Source: Asticcacaulis sp. YBE204 (lineage in GTDB: Bacteria > Pseudomonadota > Alphaproteobacteria > Caulobacterales > Caulobacteraceae). From it: 64,000 bases of DNA. Below, in pieces: positions 25,253 to 33,685 of this stretch (positions are counted from its first letter, which is position 1; every line of letters starts with the position of its first letter). The stretch is from assembly GCF_000495855.1 (NCBI RefSeq), contig NZ_AWGF01000016.1, forward strand, positions 17,717 through 81,716, written 5' to 3'. A model generated the notes under the pieces. The model made no database searches, was not told the origin of the DNA, and saw only the letters and a list, made by a program, of their open reading frames with translations. The translations under genes were made by a program, and so were the position numbers.

Positions 25253-26671
25253 TTATTCCCGTCGTTTTGCGCGTGGGTTCTTCTTCGGCAGATGCTGAAC
25301 CGGGCGCAACTTGCCTTCGATATGGCGGATGATCAGCTCGGCGACGTCGACGCCCGACGCCTTCTCGATCCCTTGCAGACCCGGCGACGAATTGACCTCC
25401 AGAACCTTGGGGCCGGAATTCGAGCGCAATATATCCACCCCCGCCACCTGTAGCCCCAAAGCGCGGGCGGCCTTGACGGCGATATCGGCCTCATCCTCGG
25501 TGATCTCGACCGACAGGGCCTTGCCGCCCTGATGCAGGTTGGCGCGGAAATCGCCGATCTTGGCCTTGCGCTTCATGGCGGCGACGACCTTGGAGCCTAT
25601 GACGAGGCAGCGCAGGTCTTCGCCGTCGGCCTCCTTGATGAACTCCTGCGTCAGCAGTTCGGCATCGAGGTCGCGAAAGGCCGAGATGACCGAGGCGGCG
25701 GCCAGCTCCGTTTCGGCCAGCACGACGCCGCGGCCCTGCGCGCCCTTTGTCAGCTTGACGACCAGCGGTGCGCCGCCGACCAACTTAACGACGTAGTCGG
25801 TGTCCTTGGGCGACTTGGCGAAGGCCGTCACCGGCATGGGGATACCCTTGCGCGCCATGACCTGAAGCGCGTGCAGCTTGTCGCGCGAGGCCGAAATGGC
25901 CGAGGAGCGGTTGAGACAATAGGCCCCGGTCGTCTCGAACTGACGCACGACGGCCAGGCCGTAGCTGGTCATCGGCACCCCAATGCGCGGGATGATGGCG
26001 TCGAACTGCGGCAATGGCTTGCCGTCGTAATGGACTTCGGGGCGCGTGACGTTGATGTTCATATAACAGCGCGAGGTCTCGATGGCCTCGATGACGTGGT
26101 CGCGCTCCTGCGCCGCGCGGATCAGGGCGCGGATCGAGTAGTTGCCCGCGTCCTGCGTCAGAATAGCCAGACGCAAGGGGCGCTTGACGGCCTTGGGGGC
26201 CTCGGCGCGGCTATAGACGTCGTAGGAGAGGATGGGTTGACGGTGCGCGGCGGTCGGATCGACCATCGCGCCGAGGCTTTCCAGCGCCTGCCGCCCGATC
26301 AGCATGCGGTACATCATGCTGGCGCGGTTGGTCAGCGACATCTCGATGGGGTGCAGATGGCCACCGATGTCGATATGGGTCTGGATGAAATAGCGCCACT
26401 CGGTCTCGCCGTTCGACGAGGTGACCTCGCGCTGCCCCAGCAGGTCGGCGGAGCAGGCGACCTCGATATCGTAACGCCCCGGCACCGGATTGACGACGAA
26501 GCGCACGCGCGGCCGGTCGGGCGTGCCGAAGGGCTCGATATCGACCGCGTGCAGCACGGAGGTCCGCGCTCCGGTATCGACCTTGGCCCGGATGGCCGGC
26601 AGGGCCAGATCGGGCAGGCCGACCCATTCTTCCCAGCCAAAGGTGAGGGGTGTTTCTGGCGTGTCGGTCAT
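25253..26671 (-). CDS. fused RimB-like retropepsin domain and RimK-type glutamate ligase
   Basis: 472 residues in two parts. Residues 1-~150 match the ATP-dependent zinc protease/RimB family, a retropepsin-like fold with the hallmark AKVDTGARTSVLHA and MLIGRQAL. Residues ~165-460 are a RimK-type ATP-grasp ligase: LRLAILTQDAGNYS, NRSSAISASRDKLHALQVMA, VVKLTKGAQGRGV (ATP lysine) and VLEVNSSPGLQGIE (metal ExN). RimK adds glutamates to ribosomal protein S6 and RimB trims them in Pseudomonas; here both halves are one chain, so ligation and removal may be coupled. The C-terminal tail is basic (KKNPRAKRRE). Confidence 0.88.
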   Translation of the reverse strand: MTDTPETPLTFGWEEWVGLPDLALPAIRAKVDTGARTSVLHAVDIEPFGTPDRPRVRFVVNPVPGRYDIEVACSADLLGQREVTSSNGETEWRYFIQTHIDIGGHLHPIEMSLTNRASMMYRMLIGRQALESLGAMVDPTAAHRQPILSYDVYSRAEAPKAVKRPLRLAILTQDAGNYSIRALIRAAQERDHVIEAIETSRCYMNINVTRPEVHYDGKPLPQFDAIIPRIGVPMTSYGLAVVRQFETTGAYCLNRSSAISASRDKLHALQVMARKGIPMPVTAFAKSPKDTDYVVKLVGGAPLVVKLTKGAQGRGVVLAETELAAASVISAFRDLDAELLTQEFIKEADGEDLRCLVIGSKVVAAMKRKAKIGDFRANLHQGGKALSVEITEDEADIAVKAARALGLQVAGVDILRSNSGPKVLEVNSSPGLQGIEKASGVDVAELIIRHIEGKLRPVQHLPKKNPRAKRRE

Positions 26672-26791
26672 GCGGCGCTCGTGCGGTGAAGGGGCAGGTT
26701 ACCGCCCATAGGCCGCTTTTGCGAAGCTTTTTTGTCGGGGTGGCACGGACGCACTTATCCCCGCTGCTCCGAACCGTGCGCATCATGGGGT

Positions 26792-27211
26792 ATGACCGAC
26801 ACATATACTCCCTTACACGACCGCCTGATGGTTCAGGCCCAGCGCATGCTCGCCGAGATCGAGCGCGCCACACCTTCGACCCTCAAGGAGGTCGTCGCCG
26901 TACTCAGCGCCCTGTGCGTGGCGACGCGCCTGATCCGGCAATTGCATACGCCGCTGACGAAGACGAAGGTTGCGCAGACTGGCGTCGATCACACGCCCTC
27001 CTCCCTACGCAGTGGGGAGCGGGGCGGCCCGTGCCGTGCAGCGAGCGAAGCGAAGCCGACGGAGGGGGCGGCGCAGCCGCAAACCCCGCCCGCTTCAGAC
27101 GCGCCAGTATTGCAAAAGGGCTGGTCCGACAAACAGGCCGCCTTGCGCGAACAGCGCGCGGCCCGCACCGGTAAATGGCCCGACGGCACGCCTTACCGGA
27201 AAACGGGTTAG
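26792..27211 (+). CDS. small hypothetical protein carrying an in-frame palindromic insert
   Basis: 139 residues from ATG 26792. The N-terminal third is a helix (MVQAQRMLAEIERATPS...) with conserved-looking composition, and the C-terminal end KGWSDKQAALREQRAARTGK is also gene-like. Between them, residues ~68-105 are translated from GC-rich repeat DNA (26990-27085) with no sign of folding. I do not recognise a family. If the repeat is removed the two flanks would make a compact ~100-residue helical protein. Confidence 0.65.
   Translation: MTDTYTPLHDRLMVQAQRMLAEIERATPSTLKEVVAVLSALCVATRLIRQLHTPLTKTKVAQTGVDHTPSSLRSGERGGPCRAASEAKPTEGAAQPQTPPASDAPVLQKGWSDKQAALREQRAARTGKWPDGTPYRKTG
26990..27085. repeat. 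GC-rich palindrome-like segment inside a coding frame
   Basis: Contains CCTCCTCCCTACGCAGTGGG, then GCGGCCCGTGCCGTGCAGCG, then GGAGGGGGCGGCGCAGCCGC. The CCTCCCYACG...GTGGGGAG edge resembles the ends of the intergenic elements at 7885 and 31397. It reads through in frame in the gene at 26792. Confidence 0.6.
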
Positions 27212-27408
27212 TTTCCGGATGCCTGAGAGGTGGATTATTTTTACCACGAAAGAGACGATAAAATTCGCCGAAGCCAAGAACACGAAAATTCGCCGCAAAA
27301 AGTCTTAGCGTTACAAATATATAGGCTCGCCGGAAGAAACGCTTTCAGGCGTTTTATTGTACATACTCTAATTTGCCAGCCTGATATCGTCCGGTATAGA
27401 CATATCGT
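27212..27408. other. AT-rich intergenic stretch
   Basis: About 200 bp with clearly lower GC than both sides (runs such as AATTCGCCGAAGCC interrupted by TTACAAATATATAGG and TTTTATTGTACATAC). No convincing gene; a possible -10-like TATACT/TATCGT region near 27400 could serve the next gene. Confidence 0.4.
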
Positions 27409-27708
27409 ATGAATGCCAGAACCCTTGTCAGACATACAATCACCACCTTAGTCGTGCCCGTGGGTCTATTTGGCTCGATGTGGGCCGGATACGGTATGGC
27501 GCTGGCAATCCTGCAAAATGCAAAGCGTGCGGTAACGGGTTTCCTTTTGGGACCCGTCGCGTATCTGGGGTTTGTCCTGCTCATAGGCGCAATTCTGAAA
27601 ATGCGGCGCCATCAGCACCCCTGGCCGTTTGGCATCTGGGTTTCGACCCTGTTGTCGGTGATCGGAGTGCTTTTGCTGTCATGGCTTCCTCCGTTCGGCC
27701 TATACTGA
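27409..27708 (+). CDS. small membrane protein, unknown function
   Basis: 99 residues with three probable membrane segments (about residues 12-33, 43-61 and 74-94) and a short basic loop MRRHQH between the last two. No family recognised. The AT-rich upstream stretch makes the promoter region unlike the rest of the window. The gene ends 65 bp before the DUF1801 gene and may be co-transcribed with it. Confidence 0.55.
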   Translation: MNARTLVRHTITTLVVPVGLFGSMWAGYGMALAILQNAKRAVTGFLLGPVAYLGFVLLIGAILKMRRHQHPWPFGIWVSTLLSVIGVLLLSWLPPFGLY

Positions 27709-27773
27709 ACGCGGCTGTTGAACTTCACTTCCGTGGTAAAAGCATCTTCCTATTTCATGCTGAGGACATGTTC

Positions 27774-28190
27774 ATGACCCCACCTAAAACCGAACCCGTT
27801 CTTCTGTCCGGTGGCAATCCGCAGATCGCCAAGGGTTATGGTGACGCGCCGGTGCAGGCCTATATCGACGCTATGCCCGGTTGGAAGCAGGGTATCGGGC
27901 GGCAACTCGATGCACTGATCGTCGCCGCCGTGCCGGAGGTGCAGAAGGCGGTGAAGTGGAACACGCCCTTTTACGGCCTCGAAAACGACAGCTGGTTCGT
28001 GGCGTTTCACTGCTTCACCAACTACGTCAAGGTGACCTTCTTTCAGGGCGCATCGCTGACGCCCGTGCCGCCGGGCAAGTCGAAGCAGGCGAATGTACGC
28101 TATCTCGACGTGCGCGAGGGTGCGCTCGACGAGGCGCAGTTCACCGATTGGATCAAGCAGGCCAGTAAGCTTCCCGGCGAGAAGCTTTAA
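27774..28190 (+). CDS. DUF1801 family protein (YdhG-like)
   Basis: 138 residues. YIDAMPGWKQGIGRQLDALI, EVQKAVKWNTPFYGLE and WFVAFHCFTNYVKVTFFQGA follow the DUF1801 pattern, a small alpha/beta fold related to iron-chaperone-like frataxin topology; function is unsettled. GAGG 8 bp upstream favours the ATG at 27774 over the one at 27768. Two head-to-tail palindromic repeats begin at the base after the stop. Confidence 0.85.
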   Translation: MTPPKTEPVLLSGGNPQIAKGYGDAPVQAYIDAMPGWKQGIGRQLDALIVAAVPEVQKAVKWNTPFYGLENDSWFVAFHCFTNYVKVTFFQGASLTPVPPGKSKQANVRYLDVREGALDEAQFTDWIKQASKLPGEKL

Positions 28191-28289
28191 GCGCATCCCC
28201 AAAAGTGTGCAGCGGTTTTGGGATCAGATGCGCGATCAGCAAAAAGCGCATCCCCAAAAGTGTGCAGCGGTTTTGGGATCAGATGCGCG
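28191..28289. repeat. tandem doublet of GCGCATCCC-type palindromes
   Basis: Two identical ~44-bp units (28191-28234 and 28246-28289; 55-bp period), each GCGCATCCCCAAAAGTGTGC, AGCGG, TTTTGGGATCAGATGCGC. The arms GCGCATC..CCCAAAA and TTTTGGG..GATGCGC pair. It lies between convergent genes and may act as a transcription or RNA-stability barrier. Confidence 0.9.
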
Positions 28290-28296
28290 TCTGCAA

Positions 28297-30918
28297 TCAG
28301 GCCTTCTCTTTCGCCTGCGTCGTAAAGGCCAGCAATTGCCGTGTCAGGCGCTCGCCGCGTTTGCCCGCCGCCAGCGCCGCGTCGGACAGGCGCTTGAGGT
28401 CCGGATTTTCGGACTGTTTGCCGATCATGTCGAGGGCGGCGTTCATCACGTTCAGCATCTGCGAGAAGTCGGCAGCGACGTCACCGGTCAGACGACCCAC
28501 CGTCTCGTATTGCTGGGCCTTGGCCAGCGCATCGTCGAGCGCCCGCGCCTGACGCTCCAGTTCGCCCTTGGCGTGCTGAAGCTGGGCGATTTCAAGTTCC
28601 AGCGCCCCAGTGCGCGCTTTCATGGTCAGGTATTCGAGCTTGTCGGTATAGGATTCTTCGACCGGTTCCGCCGCAACCGGCGCAGGCAGATGCGCCGTCA
28701 GGTCGAATCCGATGCCGATCAGGCCGTCGAACGCCCCGTCGGTGACGACCGGCGTCAGACGCTCCAGCACGGACACGTAGTGGCCATCGGCGGTGCGGAC
28801 ACGATAGCCGAGGTCGCCGCCGGTCTTGCGATCAAGCAGGTCTTTCAGCGTGTCGTGGACGCGGGCCTGATCGTCGTCGTGCAGGTTGTCGAGCCAACCG
28901 TCTTCGAGGAATTCCTGCGCCCCGCAACCGGTCAGGACGTGCCAGCCGCGCGACAGACGCACCAGCGTCCCGTCCGGCTTCCAGACGCGCGTCAGGTCGC
29001 TGAGGTCTTCGGCGATGTCGCCCAAAGTCCGTTCCGGGGCCGCTTCGACAGCGGGTTCAGGCGCGGGCAGGGGCGTTTCCAGCAATAGGGCGAATTGCGC
29101 CTCGACCTCGGCCTTTTCGACTTTCAGGCCTTCAAGCTGTTCGCTCAGACCGCTGAGCGCAGCATTCTCGGCCTTGAGCGTTTCGATTTCGTTGTGCAGG
29201 GCCTCGACCGCCTCGGGCGCAATCCCGGTCACGGGGTCGGTGGTGTCCACCGGCGCGGTTTTCAGCGCCTCGACCTCGGCTTTCAGGGCCTCGATTTCGT
29301 CCTGCGCGCGGTTGAGCAACTCGGTTTCGGCGGCCTTGAGTTCGTCCAGTTGCGCCTTGAGTGTGGACAATTCCGGATTTTCGGCAAATTCGGCATCGGC
29401 CTTTTCGGCTTTTAGCGACTCGATCTCTTCACGCGCGGCCTTCAGGTCTTCCAGTTCACCTTCCAGCGCCTTGAGCGTCGCCAGATCGGCGTGCGCCATT
29501 TTCAGGTCGTGCGTCAGGGCCGCGACCTGCGTTTCCAGCGCGGCCTTGTCCTCGCCGATGGCGGCGTCTGCCGGCAGTTCGACCAGGGTCTTGGCGGCGG
29601 TCACGTCGATGGCGACACCGAACAGTTCGCGATTGCCGTTGCTGCCCTTGCCTTGCCCCTTGAGCGTCACAAAGCGCAATGAGCCATCGGGCTGACGGAC
29701 GCTGAGTTCCAGATTGAGCACGTCGCTTTCGCCGGACATCAGACGCCCGAAAGCCTCGTCGGCGCGGGCCTGATCGGCGTCGGAAATAAGGGTCGGACCG
29801 CCGTCGTATTCGCGCCCGATCAGGCGGCGCATACCTTCGTCCTCGACGATGGAGTCCGACGCGGCGTCGTACTGCCACACGCCGACGCCCAAAGCCGCCC
29901 GGGCGCGTTCGGCGTTTTGCAGGTCGTTGAGCGCCTCAAGGGCCTCGTTGGACACGACCGGCGCGATGGCAGGCAAGGCGACGGGCGCCGACACCGACAC
30001 CGACAGCGTCACCTCGGTCGGCACGGCCATCAGGGTCAGGCCCTCGGCGGCGCCGTCCTGCGTCGTGACGGCCCACGCGGTGAGGATGACGGGTTTCACC
30101 GTACCTTTGCCGTCTTTCAGGCCGAGATTGATCGAGGCCGGATGGCTGGACGACGACAGGTCCGACAGGTAGTCGATGGCCTTCTGGAAATCGGCATCGG
30201 CGACAAAGGTCTTGACCCAGTTCTCGCCGACCGACTGCTCGCGCGGGGTGTCGAAGACGACGCCGGCGCGGGCATTGACGTCGAGCACTGTGCCATTCTG
30301 ATCCAGACCCCAGAAGGGGACCGGGGCGGCGGCGAACCATTGCCCGCGCCAGACGCCGGAAATATCGCCGATGCCTTCGCCGGTCTGGGTGTCCAGTTCG
30401 ACGAGCGCCGTGGTCGAGCCGATGACCTCGCCGACCGTGTTCATGATCGGCATCGAGGTGACCGAAACCAGCGTCTTGGTCTGGCTGCCGTGGTTGGAAA
30501 TCAGGTGCTGGAAGCCCTTGACCGTCTGACCGCGCAGGGTGCGCGCGATCGGCAGCAGGTCGGGCGGGATGATGCGGCCGTCGGGATAGGTAATGCCCCA
30601 GGTAGCCGAGTGAAACCTCAATCCGATCAGTTCGTTATCCTTGCGCCCCAGCAACTGGTGCGCGGCCTTGTTGGCGAAGATGAACTTGCCCGTCGCGTCG
30701 GTTTCGACCAGCGCCACCGGGACCGCGTTCAGCACGTTAAACATGCGGCGCTCAAGGTGATCGATCTTGCGTTCGGCCTTGAACAGGAGATCCTGAAACT
30801 GACGGATCTGCATGGTCCGGAAGACGACCAGAATGCCAGCGCCGATGGCCACAGCCAGCAGCAGGGCCGCCAGCACCCCCAGAACGATAACCAGATCGCC
30901 TTCGCTTTCCAGAAGCAT
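28297..30918 (-). CDS. membrane-anchored multi-PAS protein with a degenerate histidine-kinase helix
   Basis: 873 residues. One N-terminal membrane helix (about residues 9-33), a short coiled coil, then PAS-type domains around residues 55-175 (VPVALVETDATGKFIFANKA), 190-310, 340-440 and 640-740. A long heptad coiled coil rich in Leu, Lys and Glu covers about 455-610. The C terminus has YETVGRLTGDVAADFSQMLN (about 804-823), which aligns with the histidine-kinase VGxLTGGVAHDFNNLL box, but the phosphoacceptor His is Ala and no ATPase domain follows. Probably a sensor scaffold or a kinase partner. No cognate gene adjoins. Confidence 0.8.
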   Translation of the reverse strand: MLLESEGDLVIVLGVLAALLLAVAIGAGILVVFRTMQIRQFQDLLFKAERKIDHLERRMFNVLNAVPVALVETDATGKFIFANKAAHQLLGRKDNELIGLRFHSATWGITYPDGRIIPPDLLPIARTLRGQTVKGFQHLISNHGSQTKTLVSVTSMPIMNTVGEVIGSTTALVELDTQTGEGIGDISGVWRGQWFAAAPVPFWGLDQNGTVLDVNARAGVVFDTPREQSVGENWVKTFVADADFQKAIDYLSDLSSSSHPASINLGLKDGKGTVKPVILTAWAVTTQDGAAEGLTLMAVPTEVTLSVSVSAPVALPAIAPVVSNEALEALNDLQNAERARAALGVGVWQYDAASDSIVEDEGMRRLIGREYDGGPTLISDADQARADEAFGRLMSGESDVLNLELSVRQPDGSLRFVTLKGQGKGSNGNRELFGVAIDVTAAKTLVELPADAAIGEDKAALETQVAALTHDLKMAHADLATLKALEGELEDLKAAREEIESLKAEKADAEFAENPELSTLKAQLDELKAAETELLNRAQDEIEALKAEVEALKTAPVDTTDPVTGIAPEAVEALHNEIETLKAENAALSGLSEQLEGLKVEKAEVEAQFALLLETPLPAPEPAVEAAPERTLGDIAEDLSDLTRVWKPDGTLVRLSRGWHVLTGCGAQEFLEDGWLDNLHDDDQARVHDTLKDLLDRKTGGDLGYRVRTADGHYVSVLERLTPVVTDGAFDGLIGIGFDLTAHLPAPVAAEPVEESYTDKLEYLTMKARTGALELEIAQLQHAKGELERQARALDDALAKAQQYETVGRLTGDVAADFSQMLNVMNAALDMIGKQSENPDLKRLSDAALAAGKRGERLTRQLLAFTTQAKEKA

Positions 30919-31090
30919 GGACCTATTGTCTCCAAAACGCGCGTCAGTCTGGCACAGCCTGTGCCGACCTCACCCCATCATATTGTGCGGATGCAATAAG
31001 CGTACCTGTTTTGCGGACGCGCGCAAGGGGAGGCACGTCGTTGGAGATATGAAGATTTTTTTGAGAAAATTGTGTCCAACCTGAGGAGAT

Positions 31091-31165
31091 TGGAGCGGGC
31101 GAAGAGGATCGAACTCTCGACATCAACCTTGGCAAGGTTGCGCTCTACCGCTGAGCTACGCCCGC
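31091..31165 (-). tRNA. tRNA-Gly (GCC), copy 1
   Basis: 75 nt with encoded CCA. Acceptor stem GCGGGCG/CGCCCGC, D-arm TAGCTCAGCGGTAGAGC, anticodon stem-loop CAACC TTGCCAA GGTTG giving anticodon GCC, and T-arm GAGTTCGATCCTC. The structure is complete. Confidence 0.95.
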
Positions 31166-31204
31166 TTGAATCTGTTCAACTCATTTCCTTAAGCGATAAG
31201 GAAA

Positions 31205-31279
31205 TGGAGCGGGCGAAGAGGATCGAACTCTCGACATCAACCTTGGCAAGGTTGCGCTCTACCGCTGAGCTACGCCCGC
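31205..31279 (-). tRNA. tRNA-Gly (GCC), copy 2
   Basis: Identical 75-nt sequence to the tRNA 39 bp away, same strand, with CCA. This copy is upstream in the direction of transcription, so both probably come from one transcript. Confidence 0.95.
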
Positions 31280-31396
31280 ATCTTTCCGGCACGTGGCCGA
31301 AGAGGTGGGCCTTATAGACAAAAGCCTTGAGCCTTTGCAAGCCCCTTGGGGTGTGAATCTGTGAAAAACTTTGGAGAAGGGGTTGCCTCTCTTATT

Positions 31397-31578
31397 CTTA
31401 TACCTCCATGGCTATGCCGGGGAGGGGGACCGCGCCCGGAGGGCGTGGTGGTGGGGTATCTTGCGGAGGTTCAATGCAAGCCTTGCGATTCAAGTAAGCA
31501 AGAACCCCCACCACCGCATCTAGCTTGCTCCGCAAGCGTCGTGCGGTCCCCCTCCTCAGCAAGCTGGGGAGGTATAAG
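31397..31578. repeat. large palindromic element, family A, copy 2 (opposite orientation)
   Basis: 182 bp bounded by CTTATACCTCC and GGGGAGGTATAAG. Internal blocks match the element at 7885 only when read on the other strand (AAGTAAGCAAGAACCCCCAC here, GTGGGGGTTCTTGCTTACTT there). It fills the gap between tRNA-Gly and the dehydrogenase gene. Its right end reaches into the region of the dehydrogenase stop without encoding part of it. Confidence 0.85.
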
Positions 31579-31580
31579 GG

Positions 31581-32564
31581 TCAGAGCATCGCCGGAATGA
31601 CGCGGTCCGGTGGGCGGTGGCCGTCCTGAAGCGTCTTGATGTTCAGGATCACCCGGTCGCCCATGTCGGTGCGCGCCTCGACCGTCGAAGACGCCATGTG
31701 CGGCAGCAGCACGGCGTTCGGCAACCCGAACAGCTCTGGCGAAATCGCCGTGGCGCGCTCATAGACGTCGAGGCCGACCCCCGCGATCCGGTTCGCTTTC
31801 AGCAGATGCGCCAGCGCCTCTTCGTCGACGATCTGCCCGCGGGCGGTATTGACGAGGATGGCGTGGGGCTGAAGCAGAGCCAGACGCTCGGCACTGAGCA
31901 GGTGGAAGGTGCTGGGACTGCCCGGCGCGTTGATCGACACGACGTCCATGCGCGCCAGCATCTGATCGAGATCGTCCCAGTAGGTCGCCTCGAGCTCTTC
32001 GGAAATGCGCGCCGAGACCGGCTTGCGGTTATGATAGTGGACCTGCATCCCGAACGCCCGGGCGCGGCGGGCCAGGGCCTGACCGATGCGGCCCATGCCG
32101 ACGATGCCGAGGCGCTTGCCGTAGATGCGGCGGCCCATCAGGAAGGTCGGCGACCAGGCGGAAAACTCGCCGCGCTGCACGGTTTCGGCGCCTTCGATGA
32201 AGCGGCGCGACACGGCGATAATCAGGCCCATGGTCATCTCGGCGGTGTCTTCGGTCAGGACGCCCGGCGTATTGGTGACGATGATGCCTTTTTCGACGGC
32301 TTTCGCGATGTCAATATGATCGTGGCCGACGCCGAAATTGGCGATCATCTTGAGCTGTTCGCCCGCCGCCTCGAAAAACGCTTCATCGATGCGGTCGTTG
32401 ATCGAGGACACCAGCACCTCGGCGGTTTGCGCGGCATCCAGCAGGGCTTCGCGCGGCATGGGGTTCTTGTTGAGCCACAGAGTCGTGTTGAACAGTTCGC
32501 GGAACCGCGTCTCGACCCCGTCGGGCAGTTTCACGGTCATGACGACCTTAAGCTTCTTGCTCAT
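31581..32564 (-). CDS. D-isomer-specific 2-hydroxyacid dehydrogenase (glyoxylate/hydroxypyruvate reductase type)
   Basis: 327 residues. NAD(P) motif LGIVGMGRIGQALARRARAF is at about residues 152-171. Catalytic Arg is in NTARGQIVDEEAL, Glu in LDVYE and His in LLPHMASST, the full triad. Likely substrates are glyoxylate or hydroxypyruvate, as in related alphaproteobacterial enzymes. It stands alone beside the palindromic element and two tRNA genes. Confidence 0.92.
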   Translation of the reverse strand: MSKKLKVVMTVKLPDGVETRFRELFNTTLWLNKNPMPREALLDAAQTAEVLVSSINDRIDEAFFEAAGEQLKMIANFGVGHDHIDIAKAVEKGIIVTNTPGVLTEDTAEMTMGLIIAVSRRFIEGAETVQRGEFSAWSPTFLMGRRIYGKRLGIVGMGRIGQALARRARAFGMQVHYHNRKPVSARISEELEATYWDDLDQMLARMDVVSINAPGSPSTFHLLSAERLALLQPHAILVNTARGQIVDEEALAHLLKANRIAGVGLDVYERATAISPELFGLPNAVLLPHMASSTVEARTDMGDRVILNIKTLQDGHRPPDRVIPAML

Positions 32565-32716
32565 CGCGGCTTAATTCCTGTGGCATCTGGTTTGCGGGCT
32601 TCTACAGGGTCTTCGTCAAATCCGGGAAGCGAATTTTACGGCTGCATGGCCGCTTATCGCCCTATGGTTAACCAAATCTGAAGCTTTCGGACGCATGTCT
32701 TGACCAGCTATCCCTC

Positions 32717-33361
32717 ATGCCAGCCTTAGTTTGTGTCCTGCCGATGACCCTGTTCAGCCCGTCGTTCGCTGTGAAATCACCTGACCATAGCGCAGGCCCT
32801 TGCGTCAAGGCACGCCGTTGGGCGTCGATACTTATGATGGGGTTTTTGACGGCGCTTTGTCTGATGCCTGCCGGTGCCGCGCTGGCCGGTCCCGCCGAGG
32901 ACGCCTTCGACACGCCGTCGAAGCAACCCGTGCCGCGGTGGGCGTCGTTGCGCTCAAGCGAGGTCTATGCCCGGTCGGGGCCGACCAAGGAAAACAAGGT
33001 CCTGTGGACCTACAAGCAGAAGAACCTGCCGGTACAGATCATTTCCGAGACCAAGGAATGGCGGATGATCTGCGATCCCGATGGTGGCATCGCCTGGGTC
33101 AGCAAGACCATGCTGAAATCCCAGCGCAGCGTCGTGTCGATGGGGGCCGCGAAAATCGACCTGCTCAGCGGACCGAAAGCCACGGCGAAGGTCAAGGCCC
33201 GCCTCAATCCCCGGTCGCTGGCGGCGCTTGACAAGTGCAAGAAGGACTATTGCCGGATCACGGTCGGTAATGTCGATGGCTGGGTGCCGCAAAAGAGCCT
33301 GTGGGGCGCGCAGGAAGGGGCGGTCTGCAAGCGCCCCGACGCCCTGACGCGGCTGTCGTAA
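32717..33361 (+). CDS. exported SH3-domain (SH3_4-like) protein
   Basis: 214 residues as drawn. The export signal is around residues 31-56 (KARRWASILMMGFLTALC...ALA), so the true start may be one of the Mets at residues 1 or 10. Two bacterial SH3-like modules follow: SLRSSEVYARSGPTKENKVL / WRMICDPDGGIAWVSKTMLK, and AAKIDLLSGPKATAKVKARL / CRITVGNVDGWVPQKSLWG. Such proteins bind cell-wall peptides or act as periplasmic scaffolds. Two pairs of cysteines may form disulfides. Confidence 0.82.
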   Translation: MPALVCVLPMTLFSPSFAVKSPDHSAGPCVKARRWASILMMGFLTALCLMPAGAALAGPAEDAFDTPSKQPVPRWASLRSSEVYARSGPTKENKVLWTYKQKNLPVQIISETKEWRMICDPDGGIAWVSKTMLKSQRSVVSMGAAKIDLLSGPKATAKVKARLNPRSLAALDKCKKDYCRITVGNVDGWVPQKSLWGAQEGAVCKRPDALTRLS

Positions 33362-33384
33362 AGCTCAGATGCTTTCTTATTTTT

Positions 33385-33526
33385 CATACTCCCCCGTCAC
33401 GCGGGGGAGGTGGCATTTGAGCGCCAGCGAAAATGACAGAGGAGGGCCTTTGTCGATACCGCAAGGCCCCCCTCTGTCATCCTTGCTTCGCGCGGCTGAC
33501 ATCTCCCCCACCAGTGGGGGAGTATG
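33385..33526. repeat. palindromic element, family B
   Basis: 142 bp with ends CATACTCCCCC and GGGGGAGTATG, and inner complementary blocks GACAGAGGAGGGCC and GGCCCCCCTCTGTC. It takes up most of the 320-bp gap between the SH3 gene and fabA. The remaining ~155 bp holds the fabA promoter region. Confidence 0.85.
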
Positions 33527-33590
33527 AACGGGCGTAGTTCGACACTCCGCACCCCATAAAAAACGCTAAAAAGCATTGAGCCGCAGCGGT

Positions 33591-33607
33591 GATGCGTGTA
33601 ACGCATC
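33591..33607. promoter_or_regulatory. inverted repeat upstream of fabA
   Basis: GATGCGT, GTA, ACGCATC: perfect 7-bp arms, ~80 bp before the fabA start. It could be an operator for a fatty-acid regulator; no regulator gene is adjacent, so this is inference. Confidence 0.4.
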
Positions 33608-33685
33608 TTTACAGCCTGTTACGAATGGGCCATTAGCGCCGTTTGTCATAACGTCGATGCGTACGATTCTATACCCGGAGCCCCA

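Noticed and set aside
25532..26689. Long open frame on the + strand opposite the RimB-RimK fusion gene (385 codons)
   Set aside because: It is an antisense shadow of a strongly conserved coding gene; the translation is Gly/Arg/Asp-rich without any domain, as is usual for GC-rich genomes.
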